NCBI GenBank assembly: GCA_035295745.1
Contig: DATGIL010000047.1
Span: forward strand, 62,001-126,000
DNA: 64,000 nucleotides
DNA from: JAIQFL01 sp035295745
Lineage (GTDB): Bacteria > Acidobacteriota > Terriglobia > Bryobacterales > Bryobacteraceae
Direction of reading: 5' to 3'
Shown piece after piece: positions 51,605 through 61,195 of this stretch; positions within the stretch are counted from its first letter, which is position 1; each line of letters opens with the position of its first letter. The notes beneath the pieces are model-generated. The model searched no databases. It was not told where the DNA came from and saw only the letters and a list, made by a program, of their open reading frames with translations. The position numbers and the translations under genes were made by a program.

Positions 51605-52564
51605 TTATCTCAGGAAGAACTGGTCGGCGTTCGATCCGTGTATGCGCACGTGACAGGTGGTGCACCGCTGGAATTTCGGGTCGAGCAGATTGTGACGCGA
51701 AGTCTGCAGGTCGACGCCTCCTTGCCGCGTTCCCTCGCCACCGCCGTTGTGGCATTCGAGGCAGACCGTGAAGACTACGGGCCGCCGCAACAGTTTCGCG
51801 TTCATGGAGCCATGCGGATTGTGGCACGCCTCGCATCCCTCCACTCGCACGGATGGATGTTCGAAGACGAAGGGCCCACGCTTATCCACGTGGCACTTCA
51901 GGCACGGCTCCTCGTTGCCGAGCGCCTGCTCCACCATCCTCGGGCGCTGTCCCATACTCCAGGTCGAAGGAAGCGCGCCGTGCGGATTGTGGCAGTCGGA
52001 GCACTGCATGAAGCCTTCGTTCACGCGGTGTTTCGAGGGCATGTCGAACTGCGCGCGGACAGTGGCGTGGCATTTATAGCACAGCTCGTTCTGCTTGGCC
52101 GCCAGCAGATACTTGGGTGTAGGGGAATGATGAACGGAGTGACAACTGGTACACGCTACGTCGCGAATGGTGTGTTCGGAGCGTTGAATGTTGGCGCGAG
52201 AGAGATCGCGTGCATGGCAAGTGAGACAATCGGCGAGCACCTGCTTGGGCTCCATCAACGAGAATGCATGGGGAATAGTGGTCTTGCCGCCTCTCGCCTC
52301 CACATGCGCCTTCGCCGGGCCGTGGCAACCTTCGCAGCCGGTCCGTTCCGGCGGCTCTTTGCCGGAAGCAATGCTCTTATAATGCGGGTTCTTGAAAAAT
52401 GGCGTCCAGATGTTCGCGTGACAGGTCTTGCAGGCTTCACTTCCAACATAACCGCCTGCGTTAGCCGGCGGCGATGCAGCCGGAGGTGAAGCGTTCTGGG
52501 ATTGCGCGTGCGCAACCGTGAGCAGCAGAATCAGAAGAAGGGCGTGGGCGCCCGCGCGTGCCAT
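51605..52564 (-). CDS. Decaheme c-type cytochrome, MtrA/DmsE family
   Basis: 319 residues with a signal peptide (MARAGAHALLLILLLTVAHA). Exactly ten CxxCH motifs: CKTCH, CEGCH, CLTCH, CTSCH, CYKCH, CSDCH, CLKCH, CEACH, CLECH, CTTCH. Size and haem number match MtrA/PioA/DmsE, which carry electrons across the periplasm into an outer-membrane barrel. The barrel gene follows after 5 bp. No extracellular cytochrome (MtrC type) or inner-membrane quinol oxidase (CymA type) is seen nearby. Confidence 0.93.
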   Translation of the reverse strand: MARAGAHALLLILLLTVAHAQSQNASPPAASPPANAGGYVGSEACKTCHANIWTPFFKNPHYKSIASGKEPPERTGCEGCHGPAKAHVEARGGKTTIPHAFSLMEPKQVLADCLTCHARDLSRANIQRSEHTIRDVACTSCHSVHHSPTPKYLLAAKQNELCYKCHATVRAQFDMPSKHRVNEGFMQCSDCHNPHGALPSTWSMGQRPRMVEQALGNEEPCLKCHVDKRGPFVFEHPSVRVEGCEACHNPHGSMNAKLLRRPVVFTVCLECHNGGGEGTRQGGVDLQTSRHNLLDPKFQRCTTCHVRIHGSNADQFFLR

Positions 52565-52604
52565 ACTCAAAATGATAATGGACTGCACAACGGACTGAAT
52601 CGAA

Positions 52605-53969
52605 ATGGCGAGAGATTTTACGTTGGTTCCGCAGGGAGTAGAGCGGGTTGACACACGTTTTCGACGCATAGTGACCGATCTGCCGGTACCGGAGTCGTTA
52701 CCCATCCTCGAAAAGCTTTACCAGTATGAACCCCGCGCCATGCGCGGACAGCCGCCGATCGTATGGGACCGCGCCGAGGGCTTCCAGGTTTATGACGCGT
52801 GGGGGAACCGGTGGATCGACTGGTCATCAGGCGTGCTGATCGCCAATGCCGGACACGGCCGCCGCGAAATTGCCGACGCTATCGCCGCACAAGCTGCTTC
52901 TCACTTACTAATGAGTTACTCGTTCGCCAACCTGCCACGCGCGCAACTCGCGGAACGGTTGGTGTCTATATTACCCGAGCCACTGAAAAAAGTTTCGTTT
53001 TTCAGCGTCGGTTCCGAGGCCGTGGAATGCGCGGTGAAGCTCTGCCGTACCTGGGGAGTGAAGAATGGCGGCCGTTCCAAGCACGTGATCGTGACCTTCG
53101 GCGGCGCTTTCCATGGCAGGACGCTGGGAGCACAGCAGGCCGGCGGCATTCCTGAACTGAAAACGTGGATTGTCAATCTGGATCCGGGTTTCGCACAGGT
53201 CCCGTTTCCTGATGGTTTTCGGACGTCCAACACCTCCTTTGAGACATTCGAGAGCAGCTTGCGCGAACTGCGCATCGAGCCGCAAAACGTGGCGGGCGTG
53301 ATGCTGGAGACCTACCAGGGCGGTAGTGCGGCGTTCGCGCCCGTGCCTTACATGCAGGCTCTCCGGCAGTGGTGCACCGGGCACAAAGCACTACTGGTCT
53401 GCGACGAAATCCAGGCAGGCTTCGGCCGCACCGGCACATTGTGGGGCTTCGAGCACTACAACCTTGTCCCCGATCTGGCGGTCTTCGGCAAGGGGATCTC
53501 CAGTTCCCTGCCCCTCTCGGCAGTGGCCGGCCGTCCCGATGTAATGGACACGTACCCGCCGCTCAGTATGACCTCGACGCACGCCGGCAATCCGATCTGC
53601 TGTGCGGCGACGCTCGCGTCCATCGACCTGGTGCTGGGGGAGAATCTCGCGGAACGGGCGCGGATCATGGGCAATGTGCTGCACGAGCGCCTGCGATCGC
53701 TGGCTGGACGCTTCCCGCAAATTGGACGCGTCGCCGGCAAAGGACTGGTCGCAGGACTTGCGTGCGTGAAGCCGTGCACTACCGAGCCCGATTCCGAACT
53801 CGCCTTCCAGGTGGTGGAGCGCTGCATGCAGAAGGGCGTGCTGATGTTCTCTCCCGTGGGTTTCGGACTCGCGACCGTCAAGATCTCTCCGCCCTTGGTG
53901 ATTTCAGAGGACGCGCTGCTCGAAAGCACTGGAGTTTTGGAAGAGGCCTTCCAGGCGGCCTTGGCGTAA
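52605..53969 (+). CDS. Class III aminotransferase (GabT-like)
   Basis: 454 residues. Typical class III features: VYDAWGNRWIDWSSGVLIANAGH, SVGSEAVECAVKLCR, GGAFHGRTLG, LLVCDEIQAGFGRTGTLWGFEH, and the PLP Lys in DLAVFGKGISSSLPLSAV. These enzymes move amino groups from omega-amino acids such as GABA or ornithine. Glutamate decarboxylase is encoded 1.5 kb downstream on the other strand, so GABA is a plausible substrate. Only 40 bp separate its start from that of the divergent decaheme gene. Confidence 0.87.
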   Translation: MARDFTLVPQGVERVDTRFRRIVTDLPVPESLPILEKLYQYEPRAMRGQPPIVWDRAEGFQVYDAWGNRWIDWSSGVLIANAGHGRREIADAIAAQAASHLLMSYSFANLPRAQLAERLVSILPEPLKKVSFFSVGSEAVECAVKLCRTWGVKNGGRSKHVIVTFGGAFHGRTLGAQQAGGIPELKTWIVNLDPGFAQVPFPDGFRTSNTSFETFESSLRELRIEPQNVAGVMLETYQGGSAAFAPVPYMQALRQWCTGHKALLVCDEIQAGFGRTGTLWGFEHYNLVPDLAVFGKGISSSLPLSAVAGRPDVMDTYPPLSMTSTHAGNPICCAATLASIDLVLGENLAERARIMGNVLHERLRSLAGRFPQIGRVAGKGLVAGLACVKPCTTEPDSELAFQVVERCMQKGVLMFSPVGFGLATVKISPPLVISEDALLESTGVLEEAFQAALA

Positions 53970-54248
53970 CCGCTCCGATGCCTCAGACGGGCGACAAATG
54001 TTGAATCGCCGAGACGCCAACACGACGGGAAGGCGAAATCTGCTTCACTCTGCGGGCTCATCCGCTTCTGCGGGCATGGTAGGAGTTCGGCCAGCACCAT
54101 CGATTGCGCCCCGCATCCTTGAGTGCGCGAAGAATGCAGAGGCCGCAAAGATCCGTTGTTTTTCTCGGCGCTTCGGCGTCTCTGCGTTAAATTCGAGATT
54201 TGACTCGTTCGCGCTGTTTAATGTAATGCAAAGAATCTAACCATTCCG

Positions 54249-55415
54249 ATGCCTCCACAAGTATTCATCATCGGCGCGGGAATGATCGTGCACGATCAGA
54301 TCCTGCCATCGTTGTACCATTTGCAGCGTCAGGGTGAGATCGGGGAGATTTCGGTGTGCGCGCAGTCTTACGCGACGGTCCGGCGGCTGGCCGACGCGGA
54401 ATTGATTGCTCGCGCCTTCCCCGGACAGTCCTTCCGCATGTTTCCGGCCGCGCCAGCCGCATCGCCGCAGCCTGAGTTGTATCGCGAGATCCTGGCGCAG
54501 CTTCCGCCACGCCAGATCGTGGTTGTGGCGATTCCCGATCAACTGCACTATGAAGTGATCATGGAAGCTCTGCGGCACAATCAACACGTCTGCGCGGTGA
54601 AGCCGCTGGTGTTGAAGCACAGCCAAGCTGTGGAGATCGCGCGCGAAGCCCGGACTCGCGAGCTTCTGGTGGGCGTGGAATACCACAAGCGCTTCGACGA
54701 TCGCAGTCTGATGGCACGGCGCGCCTATCGGGAAGGCCGCTTCGGCGAATTCCGGCTGGGAACTGCCTGCCTCTTCGAAAAGTGGTATTACCGGCATTCG
54801 AATTTCCAAAACTGGATGACAGCGGAAAACTCCGACGCCTTCACCTATATCGGCTGTCACTACGTCGACCTGGTCCACTTCATCACCGGGCTCCTCCCCG
54901 TCTCCGTTAGCGTGTACGGCATCCTCGATCGCTTTCCGAACGGGAAGGAGGGGTACCTGTGGGCCGATGCCCGCGTCATCTGGAGCAATGGCGCGTGCCT
55001 CAATGTGCAGAATGCTCTTGGTTTCCCGGATGCCGCTCCCGGAACCAATACGCAGGGCATGACGCTCTACTGTCAGGGCGCGACGGACGGCGGCCTGATT
55101 TCACATTCCGACCAGTATCGCGGCCTGAAGTACTCTTATGCCAATCCCGTGTCGTATGCGGAACCGAGTCCGGATTATTTTCAGTACGTCGATCTTGGAT
55201 CGGGCGGCCTGGTGCCGGTGGGCTACGGCTATCGCTCAATCGAAGCGATCGTAAGGTCGGCCATTCGCGTGAGTCAGGAAGGCGAGGCGGTGCTGGATGA
55301 GATCGATCGTGCCGGGATTATTGCCACCCCCGCCAATAGCAGCTTCAACGCGCGCGTGATCGAAGCGGCGCGCGAGTCGATTGCCAACGGTGGCCGTGAA
55401 GTCCGCTGCGGGTGA
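54249..55415 (+). CDS. Gfo/Idh/MocA-family oxidoreductase
   Basis: 388 residues. N-terminal Rossmann domain (MPPQVFIIGAGMIVHDQILPSL, VVVAIPDQLHYEVIMEAL), the cofactor/substrate Lys in HVCAVKPLVLK, and the second-domain helix VEYHKRFDDR followed by IGCHYVDLVHFITG with the catalytic-type His. NAD(P)-dependent sugar or cyclitol dehydrogenase; substrate unknown. The 279-bp gap before it holds no recognisable gene. Confidence 0.87.
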   Translation: MPPQVFIIGAGMIVHDQILPSLYHLQRQGEIGEISVCAQSYATVRRLADAELIARAFPGQSFRMFPAAPAASPQPELYREILAQLPPRQIVVVAIPDQLHYEVIMEALRHNQHVCAVKPLVLKHSQAVEIAREARTRELLVGVEYHKRFDDRSLMARRAYREGRFGEFRLGTACLFEKWYYRHSNFQNWMTAENSDAFTYIGCHYVDLVHFITGLLPVSVSVYGILDRFPNGKEGYLWADARVIWSNGACLNVQNALGFPDAAPGTNTQGMTLYCQGATDGGLISHSDQYRGLKYSYANPVSYAEPSPDYFQYVDLGSGGLVPVGYGYRSIEAIVRSAIRVSQEGEAVLDEIDRAGIIATPANSSFNARVIEAARESIANGGREVRCG

Positions 55416-55466
55416 GCGGACGTGGCGCAAAGAACACTTCTGTGATTCCGCCGAGGTAGTCCGTGC

Positions 55467-56849
55467 CTAATGGTGGAACTGCGCGCTTTCCAGCTTTGCG
55501 TTCAGTCCGGGCTGCGACGCAAACCAATCCAGGTGGCGCTTGATATCCTTGATCAGCATGTCCGCAAGGTCGCAGGTGAAGCCATTCCGCACCACCACCC
55601 GCTGAATCACGGTGTCTTCGCGATTCGCCGGTAACCGATACGCCGGCACCTGCCATCCGCGATCGCGAAGCCGGTCGGCCAGATCGTACAGAGACCAGTG
55701 CGCACTCTCTTTCATCTTCCACGCGAAGACGGGCAAGTCGCGGCCAGTACTGACCAGTTCAAACGGTCCCAGGGCTTCGATCTGCGCGGCGAGGTGGACT
55801 GCCACATCCTGGCAGGCCTGATGGATCGCGCGATAGCCCGATCTTCCGAGCCGGATGAGGTTGTAATATTGCGCGATCACCTGGCTGGCCGGACGCGAAA
55901 AGTTGATCGCCAAGGTGGGCATGGTGCCCCCCAGATAGTCGACGTGGAAGATCAGGTCGGGATGCAGGTCCGCCGCCTCGCGCCAGATGATCCAGCCCAC
56001 ACCGGGATAGACCAAACCGTACTTATGCCCCGAGGCGTTGATCGACTTCACGCGTGGCAGCCGGAAGTCCCACTTGCGGTCAGGATGCAGAAACGGCGCG
56101 ACGAAGCCGCCGCTCGCGCCATCCACGTGAATCGGAATATCGAGCCCCGTCTTCTGCTGCACGCGATCGAGCGCGGCACTGAGCGCCTCGATGTTCTCAT
56201 AGTCGCCCGTATACGTGCTGCCCATCACGCCTACCACGCCGATGGTATTCTCATCGCACATCGCCGCGGCGCGCTCGGGATCCATCACAAATCCGTTACC
56301 CTCCAGCGTTACGCAGCGCTCCTCCACGTCCCAGTACCGCGTGAATTTGTGCCAGCAGACCTGCGTGTTCGTCCCCATCACCAGATTCGGACGCTCGCAC
56401 GATTTGCCGGCCTTGCGCATCCTCTCCCGCCAGGCCCACTTCAAAGCGAGTCCTCCGAGCATGCAGGCCTCACTCGAACCGATCGTCGACGAGCCGAGCG
56501 TATTCTCCGGGGTGGGCGAATTCCAAAGCTGCGCGATCATGTGGACGCACCGCATCTCCAACTCCGCGGTCTGCGGGTATTCGTCCTTGTCGATCATGTT
56601 CTTGTCGAACGTCTCCGACATGAGCTTGTGCGCTTCGGGTTCCATCCACGTGCCGCAAAAGGTGGCGAGATTGAAGCGCGAGCTGCCGTCCAGGATGAGT
56701 TCGTCATGGATGAGATGGTAGGCGGTGCTGGGGGGCATTCCGTCCTCAGGGATGGCATGCCGGGGCGCCGGGCCCAACAGCCAGTGTCTGGCGTACATCG
56801 GTCTCATCACGCGGGTCATCTCATGCTTGGGATGGGTTGGATCTTCCAT
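55467..56849 (-). CDS. gadB: Glutamate decarboxylase
   Basis: 460 residues, full length. Landmarks: GTWMEPEAHKLMSETFDKNMIDKDEYPQT (split across the family's N-terminal core), STIGSSEACMLGGLALKW, TYTGDYENIEAL, HVDGASGGFVAPF, and the PLP Lys in SINASGHKYGLVYPGVGW. It converts glutamate to GABA with proton consumption, serving acid resistance or GABA supply. A GABA antiporter gene (gadC) is not present in the window. Confidence 0.95.
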   Translation of the reverse strand: MEDPTHPKHEMTRVMRPMYARHWLLGPAPRHAIPEDGMPPSTAYHLIHDELILDGSSRFNLATFCGTWMEPEAHKLMSETFDKNMIDKDEYPQTAELEMRCVHMIAQLWNSPTPENTLGSSTIGSSEACMLGGLALKWAWRERMRKAGKSCERPNLVMGTNTQVCWHKFTRYWDVEERCVTLEGNGFVMDPERAAAMCDENTIGVVGVMGSTYTGDYENIEALSAALDRVQQKTGLDIPIHVDGASGGFVAPFLHPDRKWDFRLPRVKSINASGHKYGLVYPGVGWIIWREAADLHPDLIFHVDYLGGTMPTLAINFSRPASQVIAQYYNLIRLGRSGYRAIHQACQDVAVHLAAQIEALGPFELVSTGRDLPVFAWKMKESAHWSLYDLADRLRDRGWQVPAYRLPANREDTVIQRVVVRNGFTCDLADMLIKDIKRHLDWFASQPGLNAKLESAQFHH

Positions 56850-56952
56850 AACCGGAATTCGACTCTATCACAAGGGGCTGCGCACCTGGGTTTACACTGC
56901 GTGAATTTTTTGAGTAGACAGCCTACAGAACATACAGTAGAATGACTACACA

Positions 56953-57306
56953 ATGAGCGAGAAGCCCCGCCCACGCGTGGAGTTCCTGCAAGGCACCCTT
57001 GACGTTCTGATCCTGCGGACCCTGTTGACGGGGCCGCAGCATGGCCACGCCATCGCCAAACACATTCAGCGGACTTCGGAAGATCTCCTCCAGGTGGAAA
57101 CTGGTTCGTTATACCCTGCCCTCCACAGGCTGGAGACGCAGGGATGGGTCGCGGCTTCATGGGAACTGTCGGACAAGGGAAAGCGGGCGCGGTTTTATCG
57201 CCTGACGCCGCGCGGCCGCAAGCAACTCGAGGCCGAACAGTCGAAGTGGGAGGCGTTCTCGCGTGCGATGCAATTGGTGCTCAATCCCAGGGATCAGGAG
57301 GGTTAG
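56953..57306 (+). CDS. PadR-family transcriptional regulator
   Basis: 117 residues. FLQGTLDVLILRTLLTGPQHGHAIAKHIQ, then LLQVETGSLYPALHRLETQGWVAASW, the standard acidobacterial PadR pattern. It ends immediately before the permease start (no gap). Upstream (56914-56950) there are CTAC/GTAG half-sites that could be an imperfect operator. Confidence 0.93.
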   Translation: MSEKPRPRVEFLQGTLDVLILRTLLTGPQHGHAIAKHIQRTSEDLLQVETGSLYPALHRLETQGWVAASWELSDKGKRARFYRLTPRGRKQLEAEQSKWEAFSRAMQLVLNPRDQEG

Positions 57307-60075
57307 ATGATCGCATTCTTCCGAAAACTGAGATATCTGGCGCGGCGGCGCCGTAAAGATGAGGAACTGCAAGAGGAGCTTCAGTTTCACCTCGACGAGG
57401 AAGCTGAGGAGCGCCGCGAGGACGGTCTGCCGGATGCCGATGCCAGGCTGGCCGCACGTCGCGACTTGGGAAACGTGCTGCTAGTGGAGGAAGACACGCG
57501 CGCGGCGTGGACGTGGATGTGTGTCGAGCAACTGCTGCAGGATTGCCGCTATGGGCTGCGCACCATGATGGCCAACAAGACCTTCAGCGCGCTGGCGATC
57601 TTGTCTCTGGCCCTGGGGATCGGCGCCAACGCCGCCATTTATAGCTTCATGGATGCGATTCTATTGAGCACTCTGCCGATTGCGCATCCCGAATCCCTGG
57701 TGATCGTGAACTGGCACGATGCGGTGCGCGAACGCGCGTCAGTCATTCACGGCGCCAGCGGCAACATCCACAACGATAGCGAGACCGGATCAACCGCAGG
57801 CATCTTCCCATATCCCGCATTCGAGCTTCTGCGGAAGTATGATGCGGTCTTTTCGAGCGTGTTTTCGTACTACCCGACGCGCAAAGTGAACGTGCTAATC
57901 AAGGGCCAGGCCGAAGAGAACAGCGGAGAGTTCGTCTCGGGAGATTATTTCCGCGGACTGGAAGTAGTTCCCACTTCCGGCCGCCTCATCATGCCCGACG
58001 ACGATCGCGTGGGTGCCCCGCCGATCGTGATCCTGAGCTACGCGTTCAGCATGCGGCGCTTCGGTAACTCAGAAAGCGCGCCCGGGCAGTCCATCCTCAT
58101 CAACAACCTGCCGTTCACGGTTGCAGGCGTCGCCCCGCCGTCGTTCTTCGGTGTCGATCCGTCGGCGAATCCCGACTTTTACCTGCCGTTGCATACTAAC
58201 CTGATCCTGAAACTGAGGGGAGGGCCAGGGGATGCCAAGGGCTACCTCGACCAGAACGAGTACTGGCTGGAGATGGCCGCGCGCTTGCGTCCGGGAGTGA
58301 GCATCACGCAAGCGCAGGCCGAGCTCGGCCCGGTCTTTCATCAATGGGTAGCCAGCACGGCGGCGAACGGTGAGGAACAGGCGCACCTCCCCAATCTGCT
58401 GCTCCAGGAAGGCGCCAGCGGCGTGGATTCGCTACGCCGTGAATACTCGCAGCCATTGTATGTACTGCTCGTGATGGTGGGTGTGATCCTGGCCATTGCA
58501 TGCGCCAACATCGCGAACCTGTTGCTGGCGCGGGCCGCGGCACGCAGACGGGAGATGGCAGTGAGGCTCAGCATGGGCGCGGGGCGTTTTCGTGTAATTC
58601 GCCAACTCCTCACTGAAAGCGTACTGCTGGCAATCTCCGGCGGCGCGTTGGGAATCCTGTTTGCGATTTGGGGAGTACGGTTCCTCAAGCTTCTGCTGAA
58701 GCACGAATGGCTGGGGTTCGCTCTGGACCCCGCACTGAACTGGCGTGTGCTGGGCGTCACGGCTCTACTATCGATGGCTACCGGGCTGTTGTTTGGGCTG
58801 GCTCCCGCACTGCAGGCCACTCGTGCGGACGTAATGCCGGCCTTAAAACAAACACGAACCGGCGATGGCGGGTCGCGGCATTTCTTTCGCGGGGCTGGCC
58901 TGAGCCGCCTGCTGGTAGTGACCCAGATTGGTCTCTCGCTGCTTCTGCTGGTGGCGGCCGGGCTGTTCGCGCGGACGCTCGCCAATCTGCAAGCCATCGA
59001 GCTGGGGTTCCAGCGCGACAACCTGCTGCTATTCCAAATGAATGCCCGGCAGGCGGGCCATCGCGACCCGGAGATCGTCCAGTTCTACAGCGAACTGCTG
59101 GAACGCTTCCGGGCCATCCCAGGCGTGACCAAGGCGACGGTGATCCACTATCCGATGGTTGGTCGTGGAACCTGGATGGGGTCGGTCTTTCCTGCGGGAG
59201 AACAGCCGAATCCCGAGCGCACCACTCATATCCTAATGACGGGCACCGGCTTCTTCAATACGTTCCAGATTCCGGTGATCCTGGGACGCGCCACCGACGA
59301 ACGCGACCGCGCAGGCGCGCCACCTGTCGCGGTGGTCAACCAAGCCTACGTCGACGTGAACTTCGCAGGGCGAAATCCGATCGGCCGCCATATCGTGGTC
59401 GATCGCCGTCCTCCGCTGGGGAAGCGGGATGTCGAGATTGTGGGCGTGGCCAGAAATGCCCGGTACGGCGATACTCGCGGTGACTATCGGCCGGTGGTTT
59501 ACCTTCCCTTTACGCAGGGTTCCTACTACCCGGTGGATGAGATGACGTTCGTGCTGCACACCACCGGTGACCCGCTGGCCTACGCCAACACGGTGCGAAC
59601 ACTCGTACGGCAGGCCGACGCGCGGATTCCCGTGACAAATGTCGAGACGGAGGCAGCACAGATCGACCAGACTATGAGCCGCGAGATCATGTTCGCCCGT
59701 CTGTGCTCGGGCTTCGCGATTCTGGCGCTGGTAATCTCGTGCATCGGTTTGTACGGGACCATGGCCTATACGGTGGCACGACGCACGGGCGAGATCGGGA
59801 TACGGATGGCCTTGGGAGCGCCGCGCGCCGTGGTGCTCTGGATGGTACTGCGCGAAGTGCTGATTCTGGCGGCGGTCGGTCTGGCGCTGAGTGTTCCCGC
59901 GGCGCTGCGCAGTTCAAAGCTGGTGGAGTCGTTTCTCTTCGGAGTGAAGGCGGATGATCCGGCATCGGTAGAACTGGCGGTCGCGATCCTGTTGGGAGCG
60001 GCTATGCTGGCTGGTTTCGTACCGGCGCGCCGGGCCTCGCGAATCGACCCGCTCACCGCCGTCCGGCACGAGTAA
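57307..60075 (+). CDS. Orphan MacB/FtsX-type permease (ADOP), PadR-coupled
   Basis: 922 residues. N-terminal prefix domain with a charged helical stretch (RKDEELQEELQFHLDEEAEERR) then LAARRDLGN, seen in most PadR-linked permeases. First helix FSALAILSLALGIGANAAIYS; periplasmic core; FtsX block (LYVLLVMVGVILAIACANIANLLLA); second core; final block with GEIGIRMALGAPRAVVLWMVL. No ATPase domain. Its stop abuts the convergent kinase gene. Confidence 0.93.
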   Translation: MIAFFRKLRYLARRRRKDEELQEELQFHLDEEAEERREDGLPDADARLAARRDLGNVLLVEEDTRAAWTWMCVEQLLQDCRYGLRTMMANKTFSALAILSLALGIGANAAIYSFMDAILLSTLPIAHPESLVIVNWHDAVRERASVIHGASGNIHNDSETGSTAGIFPYPAFELLRKYDAVFSSVFSYYPTRKVNVLIKGQAEENSGEFVSGDYFRGLEVVPTSGRLIMPDDDRVGAPPIVILSYAFSMRRFGNSESAPGQSILINNLPFTVAGVAPPSFFGVDPSANPDFYLPLHTNLILKLRGGPGDAKGYLDQNEYWLEMAARLRPGVSITQAQAELGPVFHQWVASTAANGEEQAHLPNLLLQEGASGVDSLRREYSQPLYVLLVMVGVILAIACANIANLLLARAAARRREMAVRLSMGAGRFRVIRQLLTESVLLAISGGALGILFAIWGVRFLKLLLKHEWLGFALDPALNWRVLGVTALLSMATGLLFGLAPALQATRADVMPALKQTRTGDGGSRHFFRGAGLSRLLVVTQIGLSLLLLVAAGLFARTLANLQAIELGFQRDNLLLFQMNARQAGHRDPEIVQFYSELLERFRAIPGVTKATVIHYPMVGRGTWMGSVFPAGEQPNPERTTHILMTGTGFFNTFQIPVILGRATDERDRAGAPPVAVVNQAYVDVNFAGRNPIGRHIVVDRRPPLGKRDVEIVGVARNARYGDTRGDYRPVVYLPFTQGSYYPVDEMTFVLHTTGDPLAYANTVRTLVRQADARIPVTNVETEAAQIDQTMSREIMFARLCSGFAILALVISCIGLYGTMAYTVARRTGEIGIRMALGAPRAVVLWMVLREVLILAAVGLALSVPAALRSSKLVESFLFGVKADDPASVELAVAILLGAAMLAGFVPARRASRIDPLTAVRHE

Positions 60076-61053
60076 TCACGGCGTCGCGGCTTGCAGTACT
60101 TCCTCGGGAGACGCGGTGCCGGTGCCCTTTTTCATGATCGTGATGGACGCGATCTGATTGCCGAAGCGGGCGGCAGCGGCGGGGTCGCGGGTAATTTTGA
60201 GCGCCAGTGCGGCGCCGGCCGAGAAGCTATCTCCGGCGCCGCAAATGTCCACCGGATGTTCGATGCGCTTCGCTCTCACCCAGGTGGGAACGTGCTCGCC
60301 GATCAGCAGCGCGCCATTCGCGCCACGCGTGATGACCAGCAGCGGGGACTCCGTGACGCGGCGCAATTCCCGATAGTCGATGCGCCCTAAGACCCGGCGG
60401 CAGGCCGCGCGCGCCTCGAATACGTTGCCCTTCACGATCACGCCACGAAAGTGCTCCGCTCGCATCCGCGAATCGACCCAGATCAGAATGTGTGGATGAG
60501 CTTTGGCGATTCTTGCGAGTGCAGCCCGGACCGCGCCCGTGACCAGTCCGCCCGCATCGGTCTCAGCCTGGTCGGAAACCAGAATCACGTCGTAGTCCCC
60601 AGCGTGCGTTTCGAGGCGAGCCGCCAACTCGCGATCCAACTCCTCCGGTACAGGTCGCGTATTGACGAAATCGATTCGCGGCAGATCCTCAATACCGGTC
60701 GCGGCATTGATCAGCTTGGTGTAGGTGAAGGTCGAAATCTGTTCCGAGCGCAACAGCAATTGACTCTCGATGCCGCGCGCCTCAAGCGCGCGCCCCAACT
60801 CATATCCGAAGCCATCGATGCCGAGCGTTCCGAGCACGGCGACTCGGGCCCCGAGGGCCGCGACGTTGTTCGCCACTGTGCCCGCGGCGCCGGGAGTCGT
60901 CTCGGTGGCGACCACACCGACCCGTGGAATTCCCGTCTCGCGCGATGGATCGGCAAGGGTGGGATCGTAACGGCACCAGCGGTCCAGGCAGACATCGCCT
61001 ACCACCAGCACGCGCAGCCGCGAAATGCCGGACAGAATTTCCGCCGTGGTCAT
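60076..61053 (-). CDS. PfkB-family sugar kinase, heptose-kinase (RfaE/HldE domain I)-like
   Basis: 325 residues; start 61053 has AGAGG upstream. PfkB signatures: TTPGAAGTVANNVAALGARV near the N-terminus and the catalytic-base segment HPVDICGAGDSFSAGAALAL near the C-terminus. LRVLVVGDVCLDRW and the RIDFVNTRPVP region resemble the kinase half of HldE, which phosphorylates heptose-7-phosphate, but there is no adenylyltransferase half. Gap to the next upstream gene contains a palindrome. Confidence 0.85.
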   Translation of the reverse strand: MTTAEILSGISRLRVLVVGDVCLDRWCRYDPTLADPSRETGIPRVGVVATETTPGAAGTVANNVAALGARVAVLGTLGIDGFGYELGRALEARGIESQLLLRSEQISTFTYTKLINAATGIEDLPRIDFVNTRPVPEELDRELAARLETHAGDYDVILVSDQAETDAGGLVTGAVRAALARIAKAHPHILIWVDSRMRAEHFRGVIVKGNVFEARAACRRVLGRIDYRELRRVTESPLLVITRGANGALLIGEHVPTWVRAKRIEHPVDICGAGDSFSAGAALALKITRDPAAAARFGNQIASITIMKKGTGTASPEEVLQAATP

Positions 61054-61106
61054 CCCGCTCGCCTCTGCATGTGGCACCCCGGACCTGAGACTGAGCGGGA
61101 ACACTC

Positions 61107-61170
61107 CCTTGCGGTCGCGGCTCGTGCGTCGCGGCTCAATTCGATGCTTTTACGAGCCACGACCGTAAGG
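61107..61170. repeat. Palindromic repeat with TTGCGGTCGCGGCTCGT arms
   Basis: 19-nt arms at 61107-61125 and 61152-61170 are inverted complements with two mismatches, around a 26-nt loop. The arm sequence recurs at 20842-20855 and 20950-20966 and, inverted, near 36883. Followed by GTGACGCG as in the other copies. Part of the dispersed repeat family. Confidence 0.75.
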
Positions 61171-61195
61171 CAGTGACGCGCAGGGTCTTCAATTG

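Noticed and set aside
56914..56950. PadR operator for the second PadR-permease pair
   Set aside because: Only 4-bp CTAC/GTAG half-sites are symmetric; too weak to list as an operator.
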